Position numbers and translations under genes: made by a program. DNA of 64,000 nucleotides, taken from Chionis minor. Taxonomy: Eukaryota > Chordata > Aves > Charadriiformes > Chionididae. Every line of letters starts with the position of its first letter. The first letter of the stretch is position 1. Below, one piece after another: positions 11,004-24,990 of the stretch. The notes beneath the pieces were generated by a model. That model had not been told where the DNA came from. It made no database searches and saw only the letters and a list, made by a program, of their open reading frames with translations. The stretch lies in contig VZSF01007320.1 in NCBI GenBank assembly GCA_013398295.1, positions 541,495 to 605,494 of the forward strand. Direction: 5' to 3'.

Positions 11004-12589
11004 AATCTATCCTTCTTGAATACTTTATAGCCAGGTAATACAGTATCGCATTGATTTCCCTTTTTGTCATTTCTCCACATTTTGCCATCAGAAATGCCTG
11101 TTGAGTTATGATCCCATTCTTTCGCTAGGAATTCTGTGCTGCTTCTCAATTTGGTATGATAGCTAGCCTTCCATATGTCTTATTTCTGGCACTGTGCCTT
11201 TTAGTCCCTTAACAAAAGGAAACTTAGGAAACAATTTTTTGTGTGTGTCTGTTGCTGTTTATTTTGCCCCATTCACTGTTTGAACACATTGGATGATATC
11301 AATGAGAAGTGTCAAAATTAGGTGATTAAAAGGTTTTATCCTCTGTTTTATGAAAATAACTACATAGGTAGCTATTTGAAATTATGCCAGAGAGAAGCTG
11401 CGAAGTGAGCTCTGTTTTGAGTGCCACAATTCTTGCAGGAGAAAACCCAACCCAGGTGAAAGCTTCAGTCAGTGCTTTTACACAGGACCAAACAGACTTT
11501 TAATTGGATCAAGCCCAGCTTCTTCTGTTGCCAATGGTTTAAGGTACTCAATGCGTAGTCCTGTAAGTCTTCTGGAAATTACATCCACGAGACTATCTTC
11601 CTCCTGCTGCCGAGATGTAATTTCTGTCATGCTCTGTGTAGGTAGGATGAAGGGTGCTCTCTGTCCACGGTTCCCAGATTTTTGTCTGCCGTGAGTACCC
11701 GTAGCATCTCAGTCTTTCCTCATACCAGGTAGTTGCAATAAGGCCCCCAGCCCTGGTGTGTTCTTGTGGTGGGCATTGGTCCTGCTTTGGTAAAGGTGGA
11801 ATTCCCTCATTTCCATGTGAACACAATCTTCAGCCGGAATTGGCCATTGTTTTCCTTGTGCCTGTGGTGGCCTTTTTTGTATTGACATCATCACATGAAC
11901 TACTTCAAAAATGGTCCTACTCCAGCTGTACAGTGAGGGTTATCAGAGGCACTGCAATCCCAAACTCTTTTCTTGAGTCTTGTGATAGCTCGTTTTCTCT
12001 TCTGTCTTGATATGTAATGAGACAGCTAAATACAACCCCGCAAGTTTCAGCACTCACTAGTGAGTTGCATAAGGGTTGTGTAAAAATTAACAGCTCTGAC
12101 ACTAGGAAGTCAAAGAATCAGATGGTTTTCATGTTTACCATAAACACAGCTTCCCATATTTCTGAAGATCAAAGATTCTGACACCCTTTTTTCTTTTATC
12201 TGTGTGAGAGGGGAAAATTAGCCAAATCTCACTGTTGGAAACCAAATCCCAGCTAAAGGATTTATCATGTCTCCCATCTCCCCCCTATTTTTTATTCATT
12301 ACCACCTGGAATATTGGCGGGGCTGGCTCTGAGGTGTTGAGCCATCATCTCAATAACATCCCTATAAGCTGTCTCTATAAATAATTCTGTCTCTCTACTA
12401 GTTCAGCAACTCAGGCCTTGGCAAGAAATGCAAGATGTCTTAGTTTACCCTGCCAGGTGGCCCTGAAAGGAAATTTCTGGATGTAAGTGATGTTTGGTTC
12501 AACTCGGCACTAGGGCAGCTGCGAAGGACTAATCTCTGACCTTAATTTTCAGAGTGCTGATGGGGGATTGGAAGATGAGCAAAACAGGG
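11004..12589. other. Non-coding stretch, nothing recognised
   Basis: Unique sequence without a supported gene or repeat. Short frames near 11593-12010 lie opposite and across each other and show no domain. Confidence 0.6.
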
Positions 12590-13030
12590 AGCTCAAAAAA
12601 TGACAGCAGATCAAGAGAGAGCCAGGTATAATGATGTGCCTGAAGAGGGAAGGGGGAGAGAGATGGGGGAAGAGGTAAAAAGCATGAGGGAGCAAAGATA
12701 AATGAAAGCAGGGAGGGAGGAGGTAGTGAGGAGAACAGCCCAGTTTTCATCTGTTTTCAGAACTGCAGCAAGTCAGAGGAGGCTTGGGTTAATGGAGTGT
12801 CTGGGTGAAAGCTTGGCCTGCTCAACAAATGGAGGAGAGAAATAAAAGAGAAACCATCAAAGGGAACAAGAAGAGGAAAAGAGAGGAAAGTAAGAGAGGC
12901 TGTAATTCATGGACAGGGAGACAGGAGAAGATAAAGTTCTAGGAGGATTGCAGTAAAGGGATGTTGGAGAGGGAGAAGGGCAGGGCATGAATAAAATGAT
13001 GGAAAACAGAAAGGGGGGCAGAAGAGCTTA
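12590..13030. repeat. Purine-rich (GA-rich) tract
   Basis: The plus strand is dominated by A and G over about 440 bases, in two denser stretches (about 12640-12735 and 12830-13020), with interspersed 'gggagag' and 'aagaggaaaagagagg' runs. There is no clear repeat unit, so this is low-complexity sequence rather than a tandem array. The complementary strand gives long Ser/Pro/Leu-rich frames that should not be read as proteins. Confidence 0.6.
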
Positions 13031-15637
13031 TCACAACTTAGAACAGCTTGAAAAAGGCCATTCATGCCCTCTGGGCTCCTAGCCACACAAGAGCCAGAGA
13101 AGACTGTCATGGTAGATAAACAAGGGATGGTAGGATTGAACACAATTTATAACTTGCTTGTCATCTGGCATGGGAATGGAAATGAATATTCCATCCCTGT
13201 AGGGTTGTCAGGGCACTGGGGAAATTGGCCTCTGGATTTCTCTTGGCTGTCAAGCGAGAGGAGAGGTGCCAAATACTTGCGTGCATGTTTCTCTCCAGCT
13301 GGGTGCTACTGGAAGGATTTGTGAAGGAAGAGAACAAATCTCTTTAAGAATACAGAGCTTGCTGCATCGAAATGTGTGCTTTTGTGCTGCCCCATCCACT
13401 GGCCCATGAAAAGTGATACAGAACAGAATATTCCTGTAACTCTGTATTTGGGTGATGCTGTCTGTGGCTTGGGTAATTTATTACTTGGCCTCTTTAAGGG
13501 CAAATGACTTAGGTCCTGTCTAAATTTGTCTGAACTTGAGAGCACTACAAACTTTGCTAAAGGTTTTAAAGCAAAAAAATCAGTCTGTGAGCCCCCTCTC
13601 GTGTCAGGTCCCCTGTCTCGTTCCTTAAAAGCTTCATAGATGACTCCTCAGGGGAAGGTGTATTAACTACTAATCTTCCTGTTAAGAACAGGAGACTTCA
13701 GAGAGATACAGTGCTACTCTCTGTGATGCCACACTGCAACTGTCTACGTACAGCTAGAAATCTTCTTAGATAAAATAGAGGATGGAGAGGATGGTAAACC
13801 TGTGTGACTGTTCATCAGCAGTTCTTGCAGCCAGCCCAATGGAGGGCTCTTAGCAGTTTGAGAACCCACCCTGAGGGCAAGGGTTGGTTTTACTGAGTAA
13901 GAAGGGGTAACGTAAGATTTATAAAACCCATGCTTCCTCTTGTATCGTGTTCCTCTTCCCTGACAGCCTTCATTCAACTTCATTAGACCTAGGTTACTAG
14001 GGAATGGCACGGGGGTCAGGAGCAGGGGTGGAGCTTCATTTCAGAACCTGTGTGAAACTTTAAATGCAACACGCAAATGTGACTTGCACTTTTGCTAAAC
14101 TGGGGTGAACTCCCATTTCCTTCCCCCGGTATCATCAGGAATACAACTGTCATTACTTCCAGTTTTGGTGGAGTGGAGAAGGAGATACAGTTTTGAGATG
14201 GAAATGAATTCAGAAGATGCTAGATACCACAGTGCTGTTTCTGTTATTGAATGTCTGTCTGCTTCTGGGATGCCAGCAATCCTTTTACTCTCACAGCAAG
14301 CCCTTCATGCTGATTAGCCATATGGACGCTTTGAATTTGAAAAACAGCTGAGTGAAGAGGTTTGAAAAAAGATTTTTGTTTCCCAATATTCTTGGGTCTC
14401 TTTTGTTAGTCTGTGGTTATCTGTAGGTCAGACTCTCAACTCTAGTAGCTCCCTCAAGTGGAGGTGAATCATGGCCAGTGGTTCTCTGGGATGTGCAGCA
14501 GTCTTCCAGAGATGGAAGGGAGCTCTTGCTGAGACACTGCTTTGCAGGGCAAAAACTGGAATACAGTTGAGCTTTGGCGGGGGGGAACCCACAAACTTCT
14601 GAGAGGATAATATCACAGGTACTACAGAAGAGCAGTAACAGACCGCTTTGTCATGATTGTAGGACTAATGATTATCCGGCTGACAGGCTTTAACTTCTCC
14701 TGCTGTCTCTTATTTCTTGTGAGGATTTTGGGGAGGTGGGCAACTGAGCCTTGAGAGCCAACTACACAGTGAGGGAACTTTTACAGTACATAGGTGTACT
14801 CATGCCTCTCAGGAGACAGTGTGTGTCTGTGCAGGCACATATCCCTGCACACATCAAGTATATATATTATCTTCCCTTCTGTAATAATGACTTCTCATTT
14901 TGAAAATCCATGAGTGCTCCCTACAGAAGGGAGAAGCAAGCAGCACTGCCTGTCTGACAAGGTTGCCATCGCTTCTCACTGATGCCTGAGGGACTCTGCA
15001 AGCGATTTCTGCCCAGTTTCCTGTCCTTACCAGGCTCTGTGGGAAATGGCAGGCTACCAAGTCCTCATGCCATTTTTTATTTCTAGAAGCATGTACTTCT
15101 TAGCTCCCTGTCTGAATGCCTGGCATGTTTTCTGATGTCTTCTATTCCATCAGTAAGCTCTCCACTCTACTGTCTTCTGCATGTGGTTCAGGGTTTTAAG
15201 CTGATATCTTCCAGAGCTAGCCAGCAGAGGAAAAAAGCAACTCCATCTGAAACTTGGGGGGGGGAGGGGGAGGAAGAGATGTCATCTCTTCCTTCAGTGT
15301 CTTGTGAACAGTCAGGATTTCAATCTCCACTGGTGGTCTCCCTAGAGCTCTTTGTGTGCTTGCATTCACCTGCCCCTGCTTCCTTTATCAGGTGGTCTGA
15401 GCTATGAACCTTTTGTCCTAGTTCTCTGGGGCATCATGAGCATCAAAATGACAGGTGTTTGTTGTCCCTGGATGGGGACAAAGGCACAGACTAATGGCAT
15501 AACTGTGTCTTGGAGAGAGAGAGAGAGGGACACCTTTGCTCTTTCTATGAGTTGGCTCCCAAATCTAGAGCCCGTGTCTCTTGCATCTTGTCCTGTCAGT
15601 CATAGTGGTTGGCCTGTTATTTCATGTTGATTGCTGC
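13031..15637. other. Non-coding stretch with small repeats
   Basis: No gene is supported. The stretch contains a short hairpin at 14828-14851 (see findings), a G-run 'ggggggggagggggagg' near 15257-15273 and a short (GA)n run near 15513-15528. The remainder is unique sequence. Confidence 0.55.
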
Positions 15638-16055
15638 CTACTATATTTTGACTTGTTTCCTCCATGAAAATATAATGGACAATGAGCTGACAAGAGGCTT
15701 GTAGCGGGTGATCCATTTCCCACTGCCGACAGTCAGGGATGTCTTGTTCCTTAAAGCAGGAGGGTTATAACCGCGCAGTCCCCATTAAAGCTATAAGAAG
15801 TTGCAAAGCTACAGCCTACCCTTGCCAGCCTTGCATGAGCAGTCGACAGTTATTTAACCTTTAGTGACAGGTGACGTGCTTCAAAGAGAAATTATGCTTT
15901 GTGGGTAATGGTTTATTTATTTCTTGAACAGCAAGCTGTAAATTCACACATTTATGGAAGCCACATTTCTTGCCTATTGTTCAAGTGTTGCTCAAAAGTG
16001 CTGTTCTGTTATCAGCTTGGATGTCAAATAGTCACAGCTCTGTCAATTTGGTGTC
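15638..16055. promoter_or_regulatory. Candidate conserved non-coding element
   Basis: A repeat-free block with 'ttatttaacctttagtgaca', 'aggtgacgtgcttcaaag' (including a TGACGT CRE-like core at about 15872) and 'ggtttatttatttcttgaac'. It has no open frame of note and no low-complexity run. Its even composition and clustered factor-like cores resemble a vertebrate conserved element, but I cannot measure conservation. Confidence is low. Confidence 0.22.
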
Positions 16056-18469
16056 ATGTTGTCTGTGGAAGGAACTAAGGTGGTGTGCCTGTGTGTGTAT
16101 TTGGACGGGTTATGTGTGAATGAGCTGGAGAAGGAGGTGGGGAGGGAAGAGGCCCCAAAATTTCAGCTGGTCCTTTGCTCCTTGACAAAACTGCCTGCTT
16201 TTTTGAATGCTAGTATTTTTGTTTCGGGTAGCCTGACACCTGCTTGTCCGCAATCTGTGGGGAATGAGAGAGGAGATCAGTGCCAAAATCTATGGCCTTA
16301 AGTCTAGCAGAAATAAATCAGTGTAGCTTTACTGACAAAAAGTGGAGGTCGTTGCCCTTCCTGTAAACCAGCCTGCATGTGTGCTAGAGCATTGAAATGT
16401 TTCCTCCAAGTGGTTTATTTTCAGTAGTTTCATTAATATGAAGGTATAATGTGTTTAAGGGTGTTGGTTCAATCAACCACATCGGTTCCTCCTCATGTGA
16501 GAAGCCAAGGGCAGGTTTTCAACTGGGCTATGCTATCTTGCTTCTGAGGCTATTCCTAACTAAAGGCAAATTTCCAAACCCATAGGGATGCTTTTGCAAA
16601 TTTTCATCCCTTTTCACCTTCTCTCTTAAATATTTCTTGTCTCCCATAATGCTTCTATATTTCCTCCTTCCCTTTGCAATGATGCCTTAATACTTTTATT
16701 CAGTGCATGGACTTGTTGTATTTCATCAGTGCTCAAACAAGTCTTTAATTTTTCAGGCATATCTGGATGTGCAAATGACCATTTGCATATGAAAAATGAG
16801 CGCACCCACAACTCTGCAGATACCCATAAATATCTGAAAGTACAAAATTGGAGGCTGCAGTACGCAATTTAGTAGTGTCTTTGTGCCCTGTTCTGTTCAA
16901 TTTATTGTTGGTGAAGCATGCACCTATGCATAAAGCTGAAGTTGTACACGCTTTTTCACTTTAAATGCTAAATTTCAAATGGAGCTGGATAAGATTTTTG
17001 GTTGCGTACTTCATTCAGCAAAAATGAGTATTCTGTTTGACCCAAGTGATTTGTGAAATATTTTAGCCTCGATCCCCATTCCTCAAATTGAAGAATCAAA
17101 ATTTTCTGCTCCAGCTTTTTCAGCAAAGAAATATTTTTACCTCAAAATACTTCTATGTTTTTATTGACATCACATTCTTTTAACTACTCTGAGAAAATAA
17201 GGGAGGATCGAAGATGAAAAGACAGTGGCTAAAAGCATTTGTAGGTATCTGTGGTGGAGCATCTTCACAAGAAAATTCAGTGTTTTGGATAAACTGTAAA
17301 AAAAAAAATATATATTTTTCTTTGGCCAAAAAAAAAATCAATTAATGCTGGATAATTCATTCCCAGACAACACAGACTGTAGCTAAAACAGGTTGCTTAG
17401 GTGAAAGGGGGACCACATGGGATCTCCACAGGTCAGCTTAGGTTTGACAGAGCTTAATACCTCTGATGCCATACGAATGCCGCTAGGCTCGCTCCAGGTC
17501 TGAACTGGTCCCAGGCATTCACGCAGTGCTCTGCCCAGGCTAATAAACCTTCCTGGGACAGGGGACAAAGGATGCAGAAAAATCTGAGCTATCACCCATG
17601 TCAGCTCAGGGATGGAAGCATTAATACTGTTGGCATTGTCTTCTCTCCAGGATCTAACTCTCTATTGCCATGCCCAGTAGAGAACTGATTGTCTTTATGC
17701 ACTTCTATCTTTAGGTGCTGGCAATTTTTAGGAGGGAAACTGAGCATCCTTGTCTGCTTCTGAATAGGGTTTTGGGGGAAGCTAATAAACACTTTCCCTT
17801 CTCCCCCTTCCCCCCCACCCCTAAAAATGGCAATAAAGTCTGCATTTACAGCTCTGAGAGCACTTGTCATTTGCCATCCAGCTTGCAAGTGGATTTAGTT
17901 TTTAACTTTTTTTTAAGGTGCACAGAAATTATAATTTGCCTGGAACTTAAGCCACTGGGAACAAATGTGCCTGTGAAAATCATGGTGAGGCAATGCCAGT
18001 GTAAACAACAGTTGAACTGTGGCTATTCCCAGGCACTTGCTTACTAAAGCTGCGGTGAACCTTCTCCAGGCAGCTCTTTGCTCTGCATTTTAGCAGACCT
18101 CGAAAATAATCATGCAACAGTGAAATGGGAACGGTGCATACTACTTTCATACAAGAAAGCAAAGGTGTGTTTTCCTGTTTTGTCAAATCTCCTTCCACGC
18201 TTCAGGTGGCTCAAAGAATTGGGTGGTAGTCCCTGTGCAAGACGGGGCTGGACCTGTTGTTTAAGGAATATGGTGTCCTTCTGGGCACATAGCATCCTCG
18301 GTGCCTCCGAGTCCCTCTCAGCCTGGATCTGCCCTGAGCAGCTCGCAGGCTGTTTCCAGGTGGGGAGTCTCTGTGTGGAGTGGCTGGCACAACAGGACCT
18401 TGGCTGTGGCTAATGGCTTATGGCAATGTAAATAACAACATCCTGTTTTGCCGAGTAATTGTGTACTTT
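16056..18469. other. Non-coding stretch containing an octamer palindrome
   Basis: No gene is supported. The interval holds the POU-type palindrome at 16770-16787, listed separately, and an A/T run at about 17299-17335. Opposed frames near 17600-18050 carry no domain. Confidence 0.55.
16769..16790. promoter_or_regulatory. Palindromic POU-octamer-like site
   Basis: TGCAAATG (16770-16777) and its exact reverse complement CATTTGCA (16780-16787) are separated by two bases. The right half extends to a full octamer, ATTTGCAT (16781-16788). POU-domain factors bind ATTTGCAT or ATGCAAAT, and facing half-sites allow dimer binding. The motif is seen directly; occupancy and function are inferred. Confidence 0.4.
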
Positions 18470-18500
18470 GGGCCCTGATCCTGCAAAAGAGCCACCAACC
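18470..18500 (+). repeat. Possible short remnant of an ancient palindromic repeat
   Basis: The phrase 'gggccctgatcctgcaaa' matches the remembered terminal part of a common old palindromic element of reptile genomes. Only one arm is visible and the match is short, so this may be coincidence. Confidence 0.25.
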
Positions 18501-21500
18501 ACGCACAGTCAGAACGAGGCTGAATCTGTGGGTTTGCTGCCTGTCTGTCCCCAGCCCTACCCCACTGTGTAATCACATTAATTCATTGCATTGTGTGGCC
18601 TTTAGGCTGTTAACTCTGTGTGAGGTGTAGCCACACTCATGCACTTAGTTTATAAATAATGATGAAGAGGTGAGAGCAGAAGCAGTGGGGGATTCTGCCC
18701 CGTCAGTTGCTTGAAAGCAGGAGGTGGGCAAGCCAACCCTCCCTTCTCCCTCTTTCTGAGCAGCTTTTTACAAAAATACAACTTTAAATCAGTTGAAACG
18801 ATCACAAAGTCAAGTTGAAGTTATGACAAGATCTTCGGGGGTGGGCATGGAGAAGTGAAAGAACCAGCTTCATGGAAGTAGGAAGAGAATCAAAGTAGAA
18901 CTTTAGGGTGTTAAGGAGGTATAGAAGAAAAATCAGAAAGGAATGAAAACTTTATTTTTGAAGGTATTGGAAATCCTAAACTAGAGCAATCTATGCCCAA
19001 TACAACACTTGTGTTCATCCAGACAAATTAGTTTTAGGGACTTCATCTGATTCTTTTTGCTTTTTAACTTGGACTAGATTTTTTTGTATGCCTTTTAGGG
19101 CAACCCAAAAATAACTTTTATTTTGATTTGCTAGCAAAAAATCAATTATTTCCACAGCTCTAAATTGCACATTTATAAAAGACAAATGCTCTATTGCTGT
19201 CTGTCAATGTGTTGCTCATGAAGGAATTTCTTTGTTTATCCACTTTTCTTTTTTAAAGAGGCAATGAAATTCAACACAAAAGACAAGGATTAAAGTAACA
19301 GTGAAATGAAATGCACAGAAGTCAGGAAATACCGAAATTACAATACAGTCTTTAAATGCTCACAGGCTGTTCTTATTGCCGGATTTCTGCCTTGTTCAAT
19401 GAGGCGCTTAGTGTATGATAAATAAGATGTAAGGCCACACAATGAATAATGAAAGGAAAAAGAAATATTGAATAGCTGCTCATTCAGCAAGTCCCAGCCA
19501 TCCTGTGGGCTGAATGTGGTAGGGTCTGGGGGGCTGGGGTGTAAAAAGTGTAATAAAGCTGCACCAAAACGTGTATGTATAGGAGGCTGTGGTTAAGAGC
19601 ATGAGGTGAGCTGTTGACATTTTCTGACTGCGCTTCACTCTGCAAATCTAACTTTTCAAAAAATGACAATCAGTCTGAAATTCTTTGTATTACAACCAAT
19701 TCAAATGACTACGAGAGAACTCTTGGGATTATCCAGATCAAGCTGTTATGCAAAACAAGGTCACGATCCTGACAGTTGCTCTGTGTGGGAAAGGTGTGGA
19801 AGTCAGCAAAGGCTCTAGGTGGTCACAGGTAGCTGTACGCATGGAACAAACAGGTGGATTTGCTGGAGTACACACCGTATGTCGCAGGCTGCCTTCAACA
19901 CCATTTGCCAAGCTTACAGCCTCTGCAAGAACCAAACTAGTTTTCTTGATGTGCTCTTTTGAAGAGCGTTACAGAAAAGTCGTATAGAGCAAGATGACAA
20001 ATCTCAGAGGGCTCCTGTGCTGTGCTGAGTAATGCCACTGTTTCCCAGTAACTTGGTAGCAGGGGAGAAAAAAAAAAAGTGTAGCACTTGGCAGTGTTTC
20101 AGTTAAACACAGGATGTATTTTCTGCTTGATACTGGGGTGCTGTGCAGCACAGACTTGGGGCACACTGGAGTGCCAGCTTAATGCTGTAGTGTAGTGGCT
20201 CTCCTTAGGCGGGTGCTCCTGCAGGCTGTGTGCTAGTGGAGATGCACCTCTGACAGTCACTGCAACAGTGGACATGAAATATCCTTGAGTAGTCTGACTG
20301 ATGTGCCTTTCACCATCTAGTTTCATATCTGTTGAGTTATACTCAACAGCATGGAGAGTGCACTTATCAACCTTTCCCCTTTTTATCCGTATTTGTCAAG
20401 GTTACCTTGGAAAGTTGGCTACCTTGGCGCTTACATATGGGGATCATTACTTTTGTAAGTATGGTTTAACCACTGTAGAATGGGCGTAACCGCAAAAAAT
20501 AAAAAATAAAAATTGAAGTTATGATTAAAGATTGTCCAGCTTACAGCACCTATGCTGTAGCTTATTTATTAGATGTGTTACACTTTCTCTTGTAGTTTAT
20601 ACCCATACAAGAAGGTATAGAAGAAATTGCAGCGTGCAAGTCAACCAGCAGTCATTGTTCACCCATCCTGTACTTTCTGTAGCCTGTTGAATGTGTTGCC
20701 TGCAGTAAATAAATAGCTTGTTGCTAGCTCTACACTCTGAAGCCTTATGCAAGGGAAGTTTGCAAAATCTTCAGCATGCATCCCTTTACCACCTCTCCTG
20801 TCTTCCAGGGTGAAAACCTGATTATTTCTCCTGTGACTTAATTAAAACCAATTCTTTCTGTTCCTCCTCTTCCAGATACCAAAAGAATACCACTGACGAA
20901 ATGGTCAGACTCATGACAGTGAGCACTGATTGAATATAAAGAGGCTCTGTATTCACATCTCAGAGTCTGGAAGTGTCACCTGCAGGATTCAAATGCCACA
21001 GCATTATACTTATCTGTGCAGCTTTTTCTGTAGTGCCCTTATATGATCTTTTTCTTGCAGAGATGTTTACATAGTGTGAGTTAGACCCATCAAAGAAAAG
21101 ACCTGTCTTTCTAATACTGGTTACTAGAACAAAATTTGTACTCTTGTGTGTTAAAACTGGATTTTTCCCCTGGAGTGGGGCTTGAGTGCTTTACGAATTT
21201 CCAGCTTGTAGGGTCTTGGAGTGAATACCCTCCAGGTGGGGGAAGCACCCTAATAGCTTGCTGCCACCAGTAGACTGAGAGAGTGCCTCTTCCAGGTGTG
21301 TGTTCCTGCCACTTACTTTCTACTGGCTGTGGTGCTTGGTAGGTCCCTTGCCAAGTTCATTCAAGGCATAACCCAGCAAATAAAAGCACCTAGTTTTCAC
21401 GTTGGTTAGTGAGCCAAACTGGTTGTTTGAAAGGTAGGTCTAGCAAGCCCTGGAGCTGATGCAAGGATGGGGGCAGAGCTGCGCAGCTAAGAACAGGGGT

Positions 21501-24500
21501 GAGGAGAGAAGTGGGGAGCAAGTCTTCCCTCTTTGTGCTCTGTGACCTGTTGGGGTCTGCTTGGCTGCTCAGGGAAAAATGCCTTCAGAGGAAAGGTCTT
21601 ACAGAGCCATTACTGAAATGTGTACTAATGTTTGTTAATATTTTCAGAAGTTCTTGCGCTGCTTATCTGTGCAATTTAATTTAGCAGTGAGTTGGCCCTG
21701 CATACTGTTTTTACCAGGTAGCAGTTGGTTACAGGGTCATTAGCCCTTCCTTCTTCCCCAAACTTCATCTTGGTGGATCCTTTAGGTTTAGTGCAAATTT
21801 AGAGTCCTCATGCACTGAATGGTGTACAAACACTTGCTAAAAGGTGCACATTTGAAATCCCTTGGCAGATGCTTCTGGGTTTTTAACTCTCAGACCTAAA
21901 CTTTGTGGACTTTAAAGCTGCTTAATCCTGTCTGTCAGGAATTTTGAATAATAGCAATGAATGCCATTCCAAGCGCTCTGTAGTGGTTAAATCACTTTTG
22001 CCATTTTCTTTCAAAAAATAATCACCATTGGATACTGGCCAACTCTAGAAGATTTCAGCTCTGAAGATGAAAATTTTGGCAAGTTATGAGTGACTGAAAA
22101 CAGCAGAGAAGCTCATTTGCATTCTTAACTGTAGCAGATGTTGCTGCTATTGCCCTGCAAGCCAGACAGCATGCCACAGAATTAGGGGCCACTGCGCTGG
22201 CACGAGGTTGCTGTGTTTCTTCTTCCTGCCCTCAGATGCAGGTTAGGAAAGCACAGAAACATGTTCTAAACTTTACCTCCTGATAGTGGTTTCTTGGTGG
22301 CATCAAGCATGTTTTTGAGCACTCTTACGCCCTCCCATGTAGGCATGCACCTCCCCATGCCTGCTTTAGTCTGGTGTTGGAAGCTGTGGAGTAGGAAGAT
22401 TATGACAACTTGCTCAGGGGAAACGGGAGCCCTGTGTGCAGGGACTCTGAGTGACACTGGGTCAAATCATCAGCCAAGTCCCAAGACATCTGGGAGTGCA
22501 TCTGATCCTGAGCGCTGTGGTAGTGTCAGGTCCTGAAATGCAAGTTGGATAGGTTGGTGTCCTGGAAGAAAGTCCAGGCACAAGACAGTGTCAGGGCTGA
22601 ACTGTTACTCAGTACAAGATTCATGCAGTGTCTCATCACTCAGCCTAAAGTGTTTTGACAGCCTAGGTGAAGTTGTTCTTTCTACCTCATAGCAGGATTT
22701 AAAGGGCAAGAACTTGCATGGGAAGCTCTGGAAGAACAATCTTGCTGATCTTGCTAGCACTGGGCAATAGGAAGCATAGGATCCCAGCAGGAAGTAAGTT
22801 CCAGGTGTACCCTAACCTCTTCTTCCACCAATGTAACCAAAATTTAGTGGTGGTGGGAAAGACAGTGTCTCTACTGCTGCCTAGTAGGCTGCCATAGCCA
22901 GCTCCCTGCTTTGCTTCTGTAGCGAAATTACCTTTATCCTGTACTGTTATCAGTACACTGCCATACAGACTCTTTTTTTTCCGTATAAGCATATACAATA
23001 ATTTGCCTTTTCTGCATAGTAAATGTAATATGAGGCAATAGTGGCAAATGTCAACTATAAAAGAGCTATGTGCTGCTGGAAAGGCCAGCAGGAGTTAGGT
23101 GAGGGAACCCAGAACATGTAAAATGACACTACTCAGGTGAAGTAGCTATTCTCCATCCTCTGTTTGTGCTGCCAAACATGGACTTGAACCTATTAATGTA
23201 TGGTCTTGCCACTATTCCTTTTGATGCTGTTTTGATTTTTCTGAAACTTTGAAGTTTGACTGAAAAGTAGCTCATACTAAAGCAGGCATTTTTTCTTTTG
23301 ATAAAAACCTGCTACCGCCAGCACCAGGTCTTCTGAGCAAGGAGTGCCAACGGGACCAGCCTGTTCAGTCCTGTGGAACTGCAGAGTTCTGAGCCTCTTC
23401 CCATCATTGGAGGCACTTGGGCCAGGTTAGATGAACTGGGAGAAAACAACAGTGGGGGATGTAAGGTGAGGCAACAGAGCTGTGGTCATTAACAACTCCT
23501 GTGTATCTGAGGCTTTTTGACAAACAGATGCAAGGGGAGAGACCTCATTTGGTGGTGTGAGCTTGTGAGAATCCAGTTTCCATAACAACTCACTTCAGGT
23601 CTTCTCTTCATGTTCTAGCGTTATCTTTTTCTGTCGCTCCTAGAGCTTGACTTGCCATAACAGCGCGATGCGTTTGAACAGCAGCGAGCTCCTCTCCGCG
23701 AGCTGGAGCACCTATTGTTTTCTGAGGAGATGACTTACTCATTGCAAAGATAATGCAGGAAGTGGGATACAAATCTGTGATAGTTCTATCTATTCTTTCT
23801 ACCTTTTCAGTGTTCGGTATCGTTTGATCTCCCAAAAAAGGAGGCCTGCTGTCATTAGCTAAGCTGAGTGTATAACCTCGGATGCTCATCGTTCACACCC
23901 ATGTTCTGACTGCAGTTGCTTGGAGGGCATCTGACCCTGTGGTCCTGACTGTCTCCTGCAGCTGTGTCCTCCTTGCTTTCAGCCCTGTCCTGTCCTTCAA
24001 CACGGGATAGTCAGGACTGAATCAGTACATTTCAGTATCATCCATTAAATCCTTCTCTTCTGGAGAAGCTAGGAGTTCCCAAGTCACATGAAGAGTACCA
24101 GGTTGCCCTTCTCGCAGCCCTTTGGAGTAGGTGAGTGTCACTAATGGTAAAGGCTGCGGTACACGATTGCTGAAATATCCTCGAAAGAGCTATCAAAAAC
24201 TGTCATAGGTTGCAATAGTCCAGAGACTGCACTGGTTTGCGTGCTGAATTACCACAAAACTTGTGAGGAGCTCAGCGGTGGTGGTGATCGTGAGCCTCTG
24301 GTGCCATGGCACACTGCATTCGTTCAAAGATCCATGTACTGGACTGCTTTTTTCCTTTTAAAATGTTGCTGTAGCTCAGGGAAGATATCAATTTCTTCTT
24401 TCCTCCTGTGACTTACCCACCTTATTGGGAATTGAACAGTCCAAAGTAAGCAGGCTTTATTTTCCTATAGCATGTTACGTAGTTACAGACCTATTGGTAG

Positions 24501-24990
24501 TCCTTTGCATCAGAGTTCAGCAGTGCAACAGAGCACACTTCTGATGTTTCTTCCCTAATTTTGCAGACAGAAAGTTGTTGGAAGGCCGAGTGGCTCTTGG
24601 AGGGGAAGGTTTACCACGCACAGCAGCCTGCACACTGTGGATAGTGGCAACTGCTGTCTCTTCGTGGGCTGATAGCCAGCACTGCAGCCCTGTCACAGAC
24701 GAGGGTGGCCCTGGGAGCAGCTTCGTTTTGTAGCCTCTCTTGCCTTGCAGAAGGGTTGTTCCCCTTTTGCACTAATGCCCAGTCCTCCCTTAAGAAAATC
24801 CCCCTGGAGTCAGTGAAAAAGCAATGCAAAGGCCAGAAAGGCATCTGCGTCTTCGGCTCCCATCTATTGTCTCTCTATCCCATCTCTTTCAGTTCACTCT
24901 ATTTTCAATGTTTGTCACTAGGGAAGCTTGAATGCATAAAGGAGAACCATGAGCGAGGCTGGCATTGAAGTAATAAATTTAACTCTGAAA
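18501..24990. other. Long non-coding stretch, one enhancer-like block
   Basis: About 6.5 kb without a supported gene or recognised repeat. About 19255-19475 is an AT-rich, repeat-free block ('aaagtaacagtgaaatgaaa', 'gtatgataaataagatgtaa') that resembles conserved non-coding sequence. An A/T microsatellite-like run lies at about 20495-20513. Frames across 19748-20326, 22266-22536 and 22699-22998 are short and domain-free. Confidence 0.55.
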
